This document shows, piece after piece, positions 1 through 8,219 of a DNA stretch of 64,000 bases. The translations under genes were made by a program, and so were the position numbers. The stretch covers positions 1-64,000 of the forward strand of contig JAAFIF010000034.1 in the NCBI GenBank assembly GCA_013298625.1, written 5' to 3'. This DNA is from Myxococcales bacterium. Its GTDB lineage: Bacteria > Myxococcota_A > Polyangia > Polyangiales > Ga0077539. Each line of letters opens with the position of its first letter. Position 1 is the stretch's first letter. Under the pieces are notes generated by a model. That model made no database searches. It was not told the origin of the DNA and worked only from the letters and a program-made list of their open reading frames with translations.

Positions 1-482
1 GCACAAGAGGTCGTCCCGGCCCGCGAGCGCGCGCAGCGGCTGTCGTGGGGTCGCGCTCAGCGAGCCAAACGCCCTTGCTGAGTACCATCCCCAACAGCTT
101 GCCGCGCGCTGGCCATCGAGAGCGCACGACCAACGGTTGCCGACCGCGATCGATCCAACGACCGCGTTCTGCTCTCGCTCCTCGTCTCCTGCAGCGTCGC
201 GTTGCAAGTGAACGTCCGCCCGAGATGCGTCTTCGCCACGTTGAATCAGCGCGCCTACGGAAACTGGATCGGACCGCTTGGCAGCGCACGCGCTCAGCAG
301 AGCGACAACAATGGCAGAGGCGGCATTTTGTCCCACAACCACGGCATCGCTCCAAACGCCTCGAATGGGGATAGCCCCGCAACTCGACGAATGAGCCTCG
401 CTCCACTCCCGCCCAGCCGCAACAGGATTGTTGCCGCGCGATCGCCTTTCTGCTGGCCGCAGCCTTGTCACTCGACGCACGG
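1..482. other. Stretch without a recognisable gene
   Basis: I find no open frame here with a convincing start, ribosome binding site or recognisable protein. The short open frames on both strands are arginine- and serine-rich, as expected from chance translation of GC-rich DNA. The segment may belong to the non-coding region that continues into the repeats at 483-1010. Confidence 0.5.
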
Positions 483-742
483 GCGCGCCGTCGAGTCGGC
501 GCGCTGGCGCGTGGCAGAGCCAACGTGCGCCCAGGCATCCGCCTGGGCTTCGGCAAACGGGGTTCGCCCGCTGAAACACCAGCGCATCATCACACTGCCG
601 CGCCCGCTGCGCTCGTGCCCACCTGCCTCAGCTCGGGCCTCGTGCCCGAGCGCTTGTCGGCCGCGCCGCACGCAAGCGCGCCAGCTTGCTGGCGCGCCGT
701 AGCTCGTCCGCGTGACCTGCGCGCGCCGTCTTGATGGCGCGC
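483..742 (+). repeat. Dispersed structured repeat, copy A
   Basis: This block is repeated at 22458-22741 in the same order. It opens with the palindrome GCGCGCCG-N6-CGGCGCGC (483-504). Then come a hairpin GCCCAGGC-ATCC-GCCTGGGC (529-548), a conserved stretch around 565-590 (CTGAAACACCAGCGC), a hairpin GCTCGGGC-CTCGT-GCCCGAGC (631-651), and two more palindromes of the GCGCGCC...GGCGCGC type (676-697 with 10-bp arms, and 721-742). No protein explains the conservation. Hairpin arms are conserved between copies while the first loop differs (ATCC here, AACA in copy B), which suggests DNA or RNA structure is what is kept. It resembles the general class of REP/MITE-like extragenic repeats; no transposase is nearby. 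Confidence 0.75.
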
Positions 743-824
743 CGCCCCACGAATCCCTGACAACGCGACGCGGCCTTCGACCGGCTCACGCCCCACGGCG
801 CCCTCCCCGTTGCCCAATCGCCAC

Positions 825-1010
825 GCGGTCGACCCCGGCCGCGTGCTTCGCCAACGCTCACACCTCGCGGTCCACCGCTCGACACCGCTCACCACCTGCT
901 GCGCTCGCGCGGTAGACCGCTCGAAACCGCTCACGTTTGGCCTGCTGGCAGCGGTCCACCGCTCGAAACCGCTCACTGCACCGCCGATCCCCGCGGTCCA
1001 CCGCTCGACC
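825..1010. repeat. Short repeats at exact 42-bp spacing
   Basis: A 26-bp core recurs at 867-892, 909-934 and 951-976, with a partial copy at 993-1010 and a degenerate one starting at 825. All start positions are exactly 42 bp apart. Each core has a palindrome GCGGT-CC-ACCGC (CC replaced by AG in the second copy) followed by a third half-site ACCGC and CTCAC. The 16-bp segments between cores are unrelated. The array lies 119 bp upstream of the gene at 1129. The 42-bp period equals about four helical turns, which fits a multi-site protein-binding array, but also equals 14 codons, so a decayed peptide repeat read on the minus strand cannot be excluded. Confidence 0.7.
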
Positions 1011-1128
1011 CGACGAAAAATTCGTCACCCCACGCAACCGCGGACGGCACGTCCCGAGAAGGGGGCCGCGAGCGCAAGGATTGCCCTGTGTCGCCCGCGA
1101 TCATTCACCCGCTCGAGGAGCATTCATC

Positions 1129-1989
1129 ATGGACAACAAAGCCGTTTCGTCCCCCGCTTCGCAAGATTCGACCCTCGGACAGACCGAGTTCGACGCCACC
1201 GCCGCCGAGCGCGCGGCGATCGACGAGGTCGTTCCGCACTATTTCGACCTCGCGGCGGCGTTCGAGCTGGTGAACTCGAAGGCGCCGCAATTGGCGCAGT
1301 TCGACCAGGCGTTCGACGCGCTGCCGAAGTTCGACAAGACGCTACCGCGCCGCGCGGTGACCTACGCGCACGCCGCGCTGCACGCCGCGGTGCTCGAGCA
1401 GTTCGCCCCAGCAAACCTGACCGACGCCGAAACCGCGGCCATCGCCACCTGCGTCGAGCTGTACCCCAAGTTCGCGAGCACCGCGCAGCTGCTGGCCGCA
1501 GAGAAGCTGCTCCCGGCCACGGTCCTCGCCGCGCCGCCCGTCGGGACGTCGCACCGAGACCGCGCGCACGGGCTGCATCGACTGGTCTTTATCTTTCGCG
1601 AACACGAGTCCGCCGTCGTCAACAACTCGATCATCAAGAGCGAGACCATCGAGATCGCCGCCAAGGCCGTCGCGATCGCCCTGCCCGCGTTCTCGGACCG
1701 CACGCAGCCGAGCGAAGCCCAGCGCGCCGCGCAGCGCGAGCGGCAGAAGTGCGTGATGCTTCTGTTTCATGCGTGGAATCAAACGCGCCGCGCGGTGAGC
1801 TGGCTCCGTTGGGAAGAGCAGGACGCTGACCAGTGGGCGCCGTCGCTCTACGCCCAGCGGGGGCCCCGCGGCGAGAAAACGAAAGCTGACGAGCGCGAGG
1901 ATACGGACCGCAAGCCGGTCGAGCCCGCCAAGCCGGTCCAGCCCGCGCCGAAGCCGCTCGTCCCCCAGGACGACCCCTTCATTCGTTGA
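1129..1989 (+). CDS. Uncharacterised protein with proline-rich tail
   Basis: This 286-residue protein matches no family I recognise. The start ATG has a good GAGGAG site at 1114-1119; the frame is open further upstream without a better start. Residues 1-230 look helical and soluble, with no signal peptide or membrane segment. The last 40 residues form a charged, Lys/Pro-rich tail ending QPAPKPLVPQDDPFIR. That tail is partly duplicated at 5820-5984 (52 of 57 bases identical around the stop), showing that a second copy once existed. The HerA-type ATPase gene follows 30 bp downstream, so co-transcription is likely and the two products may work together. Function unknown. Confidence 0.8.
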   Translation: MDNKAVSSPASQDSTLGQTEFDATAAERAAIDEVVPHYFDLAAAFELVNSKAPQLAQFDQAFDALPKFDKTLPRRAVTYAHAALHAAVLEQFAPANLTDAETAAIATCVELYPKFASTAQLLAAEKLLPATVLAAPPVGTSHRDRAHGLHRLVFIFREHESAVVNNSIIKSETIEIAAKAVAIALPAFSDRTQPSEAQRAAQRERQKCVMLLFHAWNQTRRAVSWLRWEEQDADQWAPSLYAQRGPRGEKTKADEREDTDRKPVEPAKPVQPAPKPLVPQDDPFIR

Positions 1990-2019
1990 ACGAATCCCCC
2001 TCACAGAAGATCCCCTACC

Positions 2020-3438
2020 ATGAGCACGCTCTCGCTCGGCGCGTCGCGCCCGCTCGCCTCTTCGGTCGCCTCGGTCACCGCCGCCCCGTGGGAGCTTCCC
2101 GCGCAGCACCTCGTCACGCACGGAGTCGTCCTGGGAATGACAGGCTCGGGAAAGACCGGCCTGCTGTTGGTCCTCGTCGAAGAGGCCCTGCGGGCAGGGG
2201 TTCCCGTGCTGATGCTCGACGTGAAGGGCGACCTCGCCAACCTGGGACTGGCGTTTCCTTCGCACGACCCGGCGCAGTTCGCCCAGTGGATCGACCCGCT
2301 CTCGCTCCGCGGTCGCTCGCTCGAAGAGCAGAGCCGCGCCCTCGCCCAAGCACGCAGCGACGGTCTCTCGCGGTGGAACATCACCGACGAATCCCTCGCG
2401 CGCTTTCTGCCCTCGATCGACCTGCACGTGCTCACGCCCGGCAGCACCGCGGGCGAATCCGTGCACATCCTCTCGTCGCTCGAGCGCCGGTCGCCGCGCT
2501 GGGACACGGACGTGACCGCCGCGCGCAACGCTCTCTCGGCGGCGATTTCGCTGGTGCTTCGGCTGGTCGACCGCGACCCCGACCCCGCCAGCTCGCGCGA
2601 GCACGTCCTGCTCTCGCTGCTCGCCGAAGCGCAGCTGCGCCCGCCGCTGCGCTCGGACGAGCGCCCCGACGACGACCGCTGCCCGCTCTCGACGCTCGTT
2701 CGCATGATCGTCGAGCCGCCGTTCGCCACGGTGGGCGCGATGGAGCTCGATGACTTTCTCGCTCCCTCTGCGCGCAAGGACCTCGCGGCGGCGATCAACG
2801 CGCTGCTCGCGTCGCCGACGTTCGCCGCGTGGCGCACAGGCGCGTCGCTCTCGCCCGAATCGTGGCTCGCGCCGCGATCCAACAAGACCCCGGCGACCAT
2901 CCTCTCGGTCGCGCACCTCGACGACGAGCAACGAGCGCTCGTCCTCGGCCTCGTCCTCGAAGAGCTGCTCGAATACGTCCGCGCGCAGTCAGGGACGTCC
3001 TCGCTTCGCGCGCTGATCGTCTTCGACGAAGTGTACGGGTTTCTTCCTCCGCACCCGGCCAATCCGCCGACGCGCCGGCCGCTGATCGCCCTGCTCAAAC
3101 AAGCGCGCGCGTTCGGCGTCGGTCTGCTGCTCGCCACGCAGAACCCAATGGACCTCGACTACCGCGCCCTCAGCAACGCGGGCCTGTGGTGCGTCGGCCG
3201 ACTGCAAACCGACGCCGATCGCGCGCGGATCACCGAGGCGCTCGCGCCGACCTCGCATCGCCGCAGCAAGCGCGAGAGCCCCCTCGCCGACACGCTCAAG
3301 CGGCTCGCGCCGCGCTGGTTCGTGACGCGCAACGTGCACCAGAGCGACGAGTGCGTGCTCGTGCAGCCGCGGCACGCGATGAGCTGGCTCCGCGGCCCCA
3401 TGACCGGGCGAGAAATCGCGCAATGGCGCTCGGGCTGA
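2020..3438 (+). CDS. HerA/DUF87-type P-loop ATPase, short form
   Basis: The 472-residue protein is a RecA-fold motor ATPase of the HerA/DUF87 kind. Walker A is GMTGSGKT (residues 39-46), followed by a strand ending LDVKGD. Walker B is LIVFDE (about 331-336). The motif ATQNPMDLDYRALSNAG follows, a sensor segment I know from bacterial HerA-like ATP-binding proteins. The C-terminal end (NVHQSDECVLVQ...MSWLRGPMT) matches the middle of longer relatives of roughly 800 residues as I remember them, so this looks like a core lacking their C-terminal extension. HerA proteins are hexameric translocases that usually work with a nuclease; none is encoded beside it. The partner at 1129 is uncharacterised. 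The start ATG at 2020 is the first plausible one. Confidence 0.85.
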   Translation: MSTLSLGASRPLASSVASVTAAPWELPAQHLVTHGVVLGMTGSGKTGLLLVLVEEALRAGVPVLMLDVKGDLANLGLAFPSHDPAQFAQWIDPLSLRGRSLEEQSRALAQARSDGLSRWNITDESLARFLPSIDLHVLTPGSTAGESVHILSSLERRSPRWDTDVTAARNALSAAISLVLRLVDRDPDPASSREHVLLSLLAEAQLRPPLRSDERPDDDRCPLSTLVRMIVEPPFATVGAMELDDFLAPSARKDLAAAINALLASPTFAAWRTGASLSPESWLAPRSNKTPATILSVAHLDDEQRALVLGLVLEELLEYVRAQSGTSSLRALIVFDEVYGFLPPHPANPPTRRPLIALLKQARAFGVGLLLATQNPMDLDYRALSNAGLWCVGRLQTDADRARITEALAPTSHRRSKRESPLADTLKRLAPRWFVTRNVHQSDECVLVQPRHAMSWLRGPMTGREIAQWRSG

Positions 3439-3513
3439 GGGCACGCGGGTGTCGTCCGCGCGGCGGCTCGTCAGAGCGTTCGGCGTGGGCGCAGCTCTCA
3501 CGTTCTCTCGGGG

Positions 3514-3533
3514 TGTGATTGCGGATCGTGCGG
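3514..3533 (+). repeat. 20-bp repeat shared with 37526-37545
   Basis: TGTGATTGCGGATCGTGCGG is identical at 37526-37545. Both copies are followed by CGGCGAG, directly here and after one extra base there. It lies in the 164-bp non-coding gap after the ATPase gene. Confidence 0.55.
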
Positions 3534-3602
3534 CGGCGAGCTGCCACACCACCTCGCGTGCGGGTTCGCTGCGGGCGGTTCGAAGTGACGCAGAGCCTCC
3601 GC

Positions 3603-5648
3603 TCACCCATTGCCAAGCCACCCCCAGCGTCGCGAAAGCAACGCCGCCGAAGCCAGCGGACTGAACGGCGCGTACAGAAATCGCGGCGCCAACGCGAAGA
3701 ACTCCACAGAGATCTCGCCCTCGACCGCGGGCACGACGCGAGCAGGCGCGACCGATCCCGTCGGCGGCGACGAGAACAGCAGCGGGACGAGCGCGATCGA
3801 AGATCGAGGCGCAATCGCGCCCACCGCGATGTACGGGACGCCGCCAGCGTGCTTCGCTCGCCACACGTACTGAAACGCCGGTGGCGCCGCGGAGTGCGGA
3901 ATCCCGGTGACGCTGAACTCTGCGTCGCTTCGAAGCAGCTCGGCCGTCGTCGCGCCGCCGCGAAACACGGCCATCGAGAGGGCGTACGGCGGCTGCGTCG
4001 GAAGGAGCTTGGCGACCACGTCGTCGAACCCGTCGCGGTCGAGGTCTCCCTCCGCGAGAAAGCCCGTCGCGAGCATCCTCGAGTCGGCGACCAACGCGAG
4101 CGGCTCCGTCGCTGGTCCCGACGCGCCGCCGAGATAGATCTCGACGCGCTCGCCGCCGGCATAGTCCAGATAGCCGTCGCCGTTTACGTCGCCCACGACC
4201 CGGCGAATGTCTCGATGCCCGATATCCCGTACGCGGTCGAATCGCCGCTCAGCGTGATCGAACCGAAACCACGCTTGATCCGAGAAGTCTGGAGCGCCGC
4301 GGATCGCCAGCTCGTTGACGCCGTCCAGATCGAGGTCGACCGCGAAGCCCATCACCACTGGGGCAGGGATTCCATCGGCGCGCAGCGCGAGCCGGTCGGC
4401 GACGATTCGACCGCGGGATTCGCGACCGAAGAGAATGTACGGCACCGGCGACGCAGGCGCGGAGCCCTGGTCGATCAGCAAAAGGTCGGCGAATCCGTCG
4501 CCGTCGAGATCGCCCAGCAGCTGCCTCGACGCGAGCGAGAGGGGACGCGCGATGCGCACCGCCTCGTACGCCCCCGTCGCGCTTCCGAACACGATTTCGC
4601 TGTCCGCCGCGGCGCCGGCGAGCACGTCCGAGCAGCCGTCGCCATCGACGTCGCCGACCGGAGAAACGCTGACCGGCAGCCGCGCCGGAGCAGACGTTCG
4701 TATGATCGTCGGCGCGAGCGGCTCTCCCGCACGAACGAGCGGCTCCATGCTGTACACGTAGAGCCCGTAGTCCGCCTCGCTCGTCCCGCGCGGCAAGACC
4801 AGGTCTTCGATTCCGTCGCAGTTGATGTCGGTGACGACTTGATGAAACTGCTCGCGCAGCGGCGCCGCTCGCCGGGGCGTGACGCGAAAGAACCACGTCG
4901 CCGAGCGCGAGACCTCTCGCCCCTCCACCAGCCCGATCACGCGCCAGAAGTACGACACCGACGGTCGGAGCGGCCGTGCGACGCGCCGTTCGCTCGCCGC
5001 GCTGGTCGCGGTCTCGCCCTCGGACGCCACCGTCGCGAAGTCCCGCCGAACATCGACCTCGACTCGAAAGCTGTCGATCCCGCCTGGATCGCGCCAGCGC
5101 AGCGTCGGCTGGTCGTCCCGAGCGTACGCGGTCGACTGCGGGTAGAGCAGCCGGATCGCGGCGCGCTCGCAAACGGCCCCGCGCAGCTCGAAGCCGAGAT
5201 CGCACTGAATCGAGCATGCGCCGGCCGCGCAACGCGCAGTCGCATTCGGTGGCGCAGCGCAACCTCGACCGCACGCCCCGCAGTGATCGACCGAGTCGAA
5301 GAGCGAAACCTCGCAGCCGGACTGTTCGCTGCGGTCACAGTCCGCAAAGCCCGGGTTGCATCGAATGCCGCACGCCGTTCCGTCGCACGTGGCCGCGCTG
5401 TTGGCGCGCGTCGAGCAAACCACGCAGCGAGGACCGCAGCTCGCTGGGGTGCCTCCGCCCGAACAGCTGGCGTCCGCTTGGGAGTCTTCGATACCAACAT
5501 CGAATGCTGCGTCCTCGAGCGCGCCCGCATCGACCCCCGCTCCATCGGACGTGGCCGAGACAGAACCGCCGCACGCTGGCGCCATGCAGAGCGAGAGCAA
5601 CAACCAGCAGTTCGACTGGCGTCGCGCGCCCGCATCGCCTGACAACAT
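3603..5648 (-). CDS. FG-GAP propeller lipoprotein
   Basis: A 681-residue secreted lipoprotein. The ATG at 5648 is preceded by GGGGGAG; the signal segment CWLLLSLCMAPAC ends in a lipobox Cys, followed by an Asp/Ala-rich linker. Residues about 60-145 are Cys-rich, typical of myxobacterial surface proteins. An Ig/fibronectin-like segment follows (TLRW... to YFWRVIGLVEG). The rest is a beta propeller of FG-GAP/VCBS repeats with calcium-type loops such as DVDGDGCSD, DLDGDGFAD, DVNGDGYLD and DLDRDGFDD. Such propellers usually mediate adhesion or ligand binding; the ligand is unknown. It shares its architecture with the lipoprotein at 9665-11593. It is convergent with the ATPase gene and stands alone. 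Confidence 0.9.
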   Translation of the reverse strand: MLSGDAGARRQSNCWLLLSLCMAPACGGSVSATSDGAGVDAGALEDAAFDVGIEDSQADASCSGGGTPASCGPRCVVCSTRANSAATCDGTACGIRCNPGFADCDRSEQSGCEVSLFDSVDHCGACGRGCAAPPNATARCAAGACSIQCDLGFELRGAVCERAAIRLLYPQSTAYARDDQPTLRWRDPGGIDSFRVEVDVRRDFATVASEGETATSAASERRVARPLRPSVSYFWRVIGLVEGREVSRSATWFFRVTPRRAAPLREQFHQVVTDINCDGIEDLVLPRGTSEADYGLYVYSMEPLVRAGEPLAPTIIRTSAPARLPVSVSPVGDVDGDGCSDVLAGAAADSEIVFGSATGAYEAVRIARPLSLASRQLLGDLDGDGFADLLLIDQGSAPASPVPYILFGRESRGRIVADRLALRADGIPAPVVMGFAVDLDLDGVNELAIRGAPDFSDQAWFRFDHAERRFDRVRDIGHRDIRRVVGDVNGDGYLDYAGGERVEIYLGGASGPATEPLALVADSRMLATGFLAEGDLDRDGFDDVVAKLLPTQPPYALSMAVFRGGATTAELLRSDAEFSVTGIPHSAAPPAFQYVWRAKHAGGVPYIAVGAIAPRSSIALVPLLFSSPPTGSVAPARVVPAVEGEISVEFFALAPRFLYAPFSPLASAALLSRRWGWLGNG

Positions 5649-6399
5649 CGATGAATACTCCCCCGTCGACCGCCGCTCGGTCAAGCAGCCTACACCGCGC
5701 CCGCGACGAGCGTCGACGACGCGCGCAGCGGAACAAGCGACAGATAGACCGTTGAATTCGAGCCAAACCACTGCCGCGCACTCGGAACACTACGAACCCC
5801 GTCGTGGTCGTGGTGTAGAGCGCTGGCTCCCCGCCCTGGCGCTCGCGGGGCCGCCCTTCGCAAACACCAAGAATGGCAAATCGACGAACGCGACGACGAG
5901 CCCGCCCTGCTCGACACGCGAGGCAAGCCCGAGCAGCCCGCGCCGAAGCCGATCGTCCAGCAGGACGACCCTTTCTTTCGTTGAACGAATGACTCGAACC
6001 AGATCGCACGCGCCCATCTGCCCGCGACCGCGACCGGCGTCGCCCACGCAAACACGCCAGCGCCCGCAGCGAACGACGCGAGAGACCAGTTGCTCGGCAC
6101 GCGCGCAGCGCCCGCTTCGCCCCCGTCGCACGCTGCTCGGCGCGAACGATCCGCGCCTCGACGCCGTCATCCGCCAGTCATTTTGCAAGCCGTTCGCTCG
6201 CGACGCCCAGGGTCCTCCCTTCGAACTCCCGGGCAGCGCAGCCGCACAAACGAGTCGATCGACCGATTATTTTTCCCGCTCCCACGGTCTTGGCCGCCGC
6301 ACCGCGTCGTGTATCGTCCGCGCCACGCCCGAGGGAGCCGCGTCGCGAAGCGCGCTGCGCGTCCGCTCGATTCGATCCGTTCAACAGGAGTTTCTCACG
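5649..6399. other. Intergenic region holding a gene remnant
   Basis: Apart from the decayed 3' end at 5820-5984, I see no gene in these 750 bases. A short AT-rich island (GATTATTTTTCCCGC, around 6264-6280) lies about 125 bp before the small lipoprotein gene at 6400 and may hold its promoter, but no clear -35/-10 pair could be assigned. Confidence 0.5.
5820..5984 (+). pseudogene. 3'-end remnant of a paralogue of the 1129 gene
   Basis: Read in frame to the TGA at 5982-5984, this stretch encodes a tail ending QPAPKPIVQQDDPFFR, against QPAPKPLVPQDDPFIR in the gene at 1129-1989. Bases 5934-5990 and 1939-1995 align without gaps with 5 mismatches in 57, including the bases just after the stop. Upstream of 5820 the similarity fades and no start or full-length frame exists. 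It is best read as the leftover of a duplicated copy, separated from the intact one by the ATPase and FG-GAP genes. Confidence 0.7.
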
Positions 6400-6816
6400 A
6401 TGATTCGCCGCAATGTTCTTCGCTCGTTCGTCATGGTGGCCGCGCTCACCGCCCTCGCCGGCTGTGGTGGCAGCCCGCTGATCGGCCGCTGGTCACGCAC
6501 GCAGGGCGCCGGGACGCTGCAGCAGAAGCTCACGGTCTCGTTCAACGCCGACGGCACGGTCGGAGCGACGATCGCGGGCATGGGCGACTGCAGCGGCGCG
6601 CTCGACATCTCCGGCGCACGTTGGACCGCGACCGCGGCGCAGGTCACGACGACCGGCACCACCCAGTGCTCCGGCTCGATCACCTGCATGGCGATGGGCG
6701 TCTCGCAGACCGTCGACTGCACCAGCGCCAACTCGCAGCCCACCGGCATGCCCGAGAACTTCTCGATCAGCGGCAACACGCTGACGCTCGGCGGCACGAT
6801 GTACACGCGCGAGTAA
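6400..6816 (+). CDS. Small predicted lipoprotein
   Basis: A 138-residue protein with a well-formed lipoprotein signal: Arg-rich start, hydrophobic core and LAGC lipobox at about residues 20-23. The start ATG has ACAGGAG 11 bases upstream. The mature part (GSPLIGRWSRTQG...) reads as a small beta-rich domain, Thr/Ser- and Gly-rich, with two Cys pairs. The opening GRW and alternating strands recall lipocalin-like or heat-shock-lipoprotein-like folds, but I cannot assign a family. It is convergent with the regulator gene ending at 6835. Confidence 0.8.
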   Translation: MIRRNVLRSFVMVAALTALAGCGGSPLIGRWSRTQGAGTLQQKLTVSFNADGTVGATIAGMGDCSGALDISGARWTATAAQVTTTGTTQCSGSITCMAMGVSQTVDCTSANSQPTGMPENFSISGNTLTLGGTMYTRE

Positions 6817-6834
6817 GACCTCGCACGAATCGAG

Positions 6835-8193
6835 CTACTCCGCGCGCAGCCCGTGCCGTCGAAGCAGCTCGCGCAGCGAGTGTCGCTCGAGCCCCGCGCT
6901 TCGCGCCGCGAGCGAGAGATTGTCCCCGCATCGCTCGACCAGGCGCGCCAGGTACTCTCGCTCGAACTGGTCGATCACCGAGCGCTTCGCGTCTTTGAAC
7001 GCGTCGATCGGCGCGCTCTCCTGCGGCGCCCGCGGTCGCTGCGCCCCACGCGCGATCAGCTGCTCGCCGTCGAGGTCTCGGGTCGTGATGATCGCCCCCT
7101 GCGCGAGCGCCGCCGCCCGCTCGACCGTCGCCCGCAGCTCGCGCACGTTGCCGAGGTACGCGCGGTTCGCCAGCGCGTCGAGCGCGTCCTGCGCGATCGC
7201 ACGGGCGCCGATCGCGCCGGCAGGTCGCTCGTCGAGCATCCGTTGCACGAGCAGCGGGACGTCTTCGCTGCGCTCGCTGAGCGCAGGGAGCACCACGCGC
7301 GCGTGGGCGAGTCGATAGTACAAATCCTCGCGAAATCGCCCGTCGTTGACCATCGCCCGCAGGTCGCGCCACGTCGCGCTCAGCACGCGCACCGTCACCG
7401 GGCGCGGAGCGTGACTGCCGACGCGCACGACCTCGCGCCGCTCGAGCACCCGAAGCAGCTTCGGCTGCAGCTCCGCGGGGAGCTCGCCGATTTCGTCGAG
7501 AAAGACCGTTCCTTTGTGGGCGGACTCGAAGGCGCCGGCTTGCGCGGCGTGCGCGCCGGTGAACGACCCACGCTCGTGCCCGAACAAGACCGACTCGGCC
7601 AGCGACGCAGGGATCGCCGCGCAGTCAACGACCACGAACGGCCCCGACGCGCTGCCGCTGTGCTCGTGGACGGCGCGCGCGGCGAGCTCTTTGCCCGTTC
7701 CTGTTGGGCCCTCGATCAGCAGCGAGAGCTCTGTTTTTGCCAGCCGCTCGAGCGCGGCGAACACCGCTCGCATCGCCGCGCTCTGCCCGAGCAGCGCGCC
7801 GAAGCGCGACGGCGCCGCCGCGATGACGTCCCCAGCGCCCGCGTCGGACACCTGGATCACGCTCGCGCCGATCGAGAAGCTGCAGGGCAACGGGAGCTCG
7901 GCCTCTCGCACGCGCGCTCCCGCGAAGAACGTCCCGTTGCGACTGCGCAAATCCCGCAGCAGCACGCCGCGCTCGCTCAGCGACAGCTCGCAGTGAAACC
8001 TCGACGCGCTCGGGTCATCGAGCCGAAGCTGCGCCTCGGGCCCGCGCCCGATCACCACCACGCGCTCGTCGCTCGTCATCTCGACGCCCGCCTGCGCCCC
8101 GGCCGTCACCACGAGCCGCATGCGTCGCGCACGCGCGATCGACCGCAGGGGGCGCTGCGTCGGAACCGTTTCTCCATCGCTCTCCCAGGTCAT
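6835..8193 (-). CDS. FHA-domain sigma-54-dependent transcription activator
   Basis: A 452-residue activator. Residues about 45-115 form an FHA domain (GR at 50-51, S/RxH near 62-67, RNGT at 85-88), which binds phosphothreonine. An AAA+ domain follows with Walker A GPTGTGKE (162-169), Walker B FLDE (231-234) and the sigma-54 contact loop written GSFTGA (209-214), where Ala of the usual GAFTGA is Ser. A Fis-type helix-turn-helix ends the protein. There is no receiver domain, so input probably comes from protein phosphorylation. The kinase gene lies directly upstream: its stop TGA overlaps an alternative TTG start at 8223, suggesting translational coupling. I chose the ATG at 8193. The kinase is the natural candidate to generate the FHA ligand. 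Confidence 0.9.
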   Translation of the reverse strand: MTWESDGETVPTQRPLRSIARARRMRLVVTAGAQAGVEMTSDERVVVIGRGPEAQLRLDDPSASRFHCELSLSERGVLLRDLRSRNGTFFAGARVREAELPLPCSFSIGASVIQVSDAGAGDVIAAAPSRFGALLGQSAAMRAVFAALERLAKTELSLLIEGPTGTGKELAARAVHEHSGSASGPFVVVDCAAIPASLAESVLFGHERGSFTGAHAAQAGAFESAHKGTVFLDEIGELPAELQPKLLRVLERREVVRVGSHAPRPVTVRVLSATWRDLRAMVNDGRFREDLYYRLAHARVVLPALSERSEDVPLLVQRMLDERPAGAIGARAIAQDALDALANRAYLGNVRELRATVERAAALAQGAIITTRDLDGEQLIARGAQRPRAPQESAPIDAFKDAKRSVIDQFEREYLARLVERCGDNLSLAARSAGLERHSLRELLRRHGLRAE

Positions 8194-8219
8194 CCGTTGG
8201 TGAGTGTATGCGACGTCGA

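Noticed and set aside
590..976. Protein with a 14-residue repeat on the minus strand
   Set aside because: The frame spans both the palindromic repeat and the 42-bp array, has no ribosome site and ends in low-complexity Arg-rich sequence; the DNA repeats explain it.
825..1010. CRISPR array
   Set aside because: Repeats are regular, but the 16-bp spacers are too short, only four or five units exist and no cas gene is near.
3519..5642. 707-residue plus-strand open frame
   Set aside because: It lies opposite the FG-GAP lipoprotein gene and is dominated by Arg/Asp/Glu, as expected from antisense reading of GC-rich codons.
6200..6260. tRNA-like segment (TTCGAACTCCCGGG)
   Set aside because: A T-arm-like TTCGA is present, but no acceptor, D or anticodon stems can be formed.
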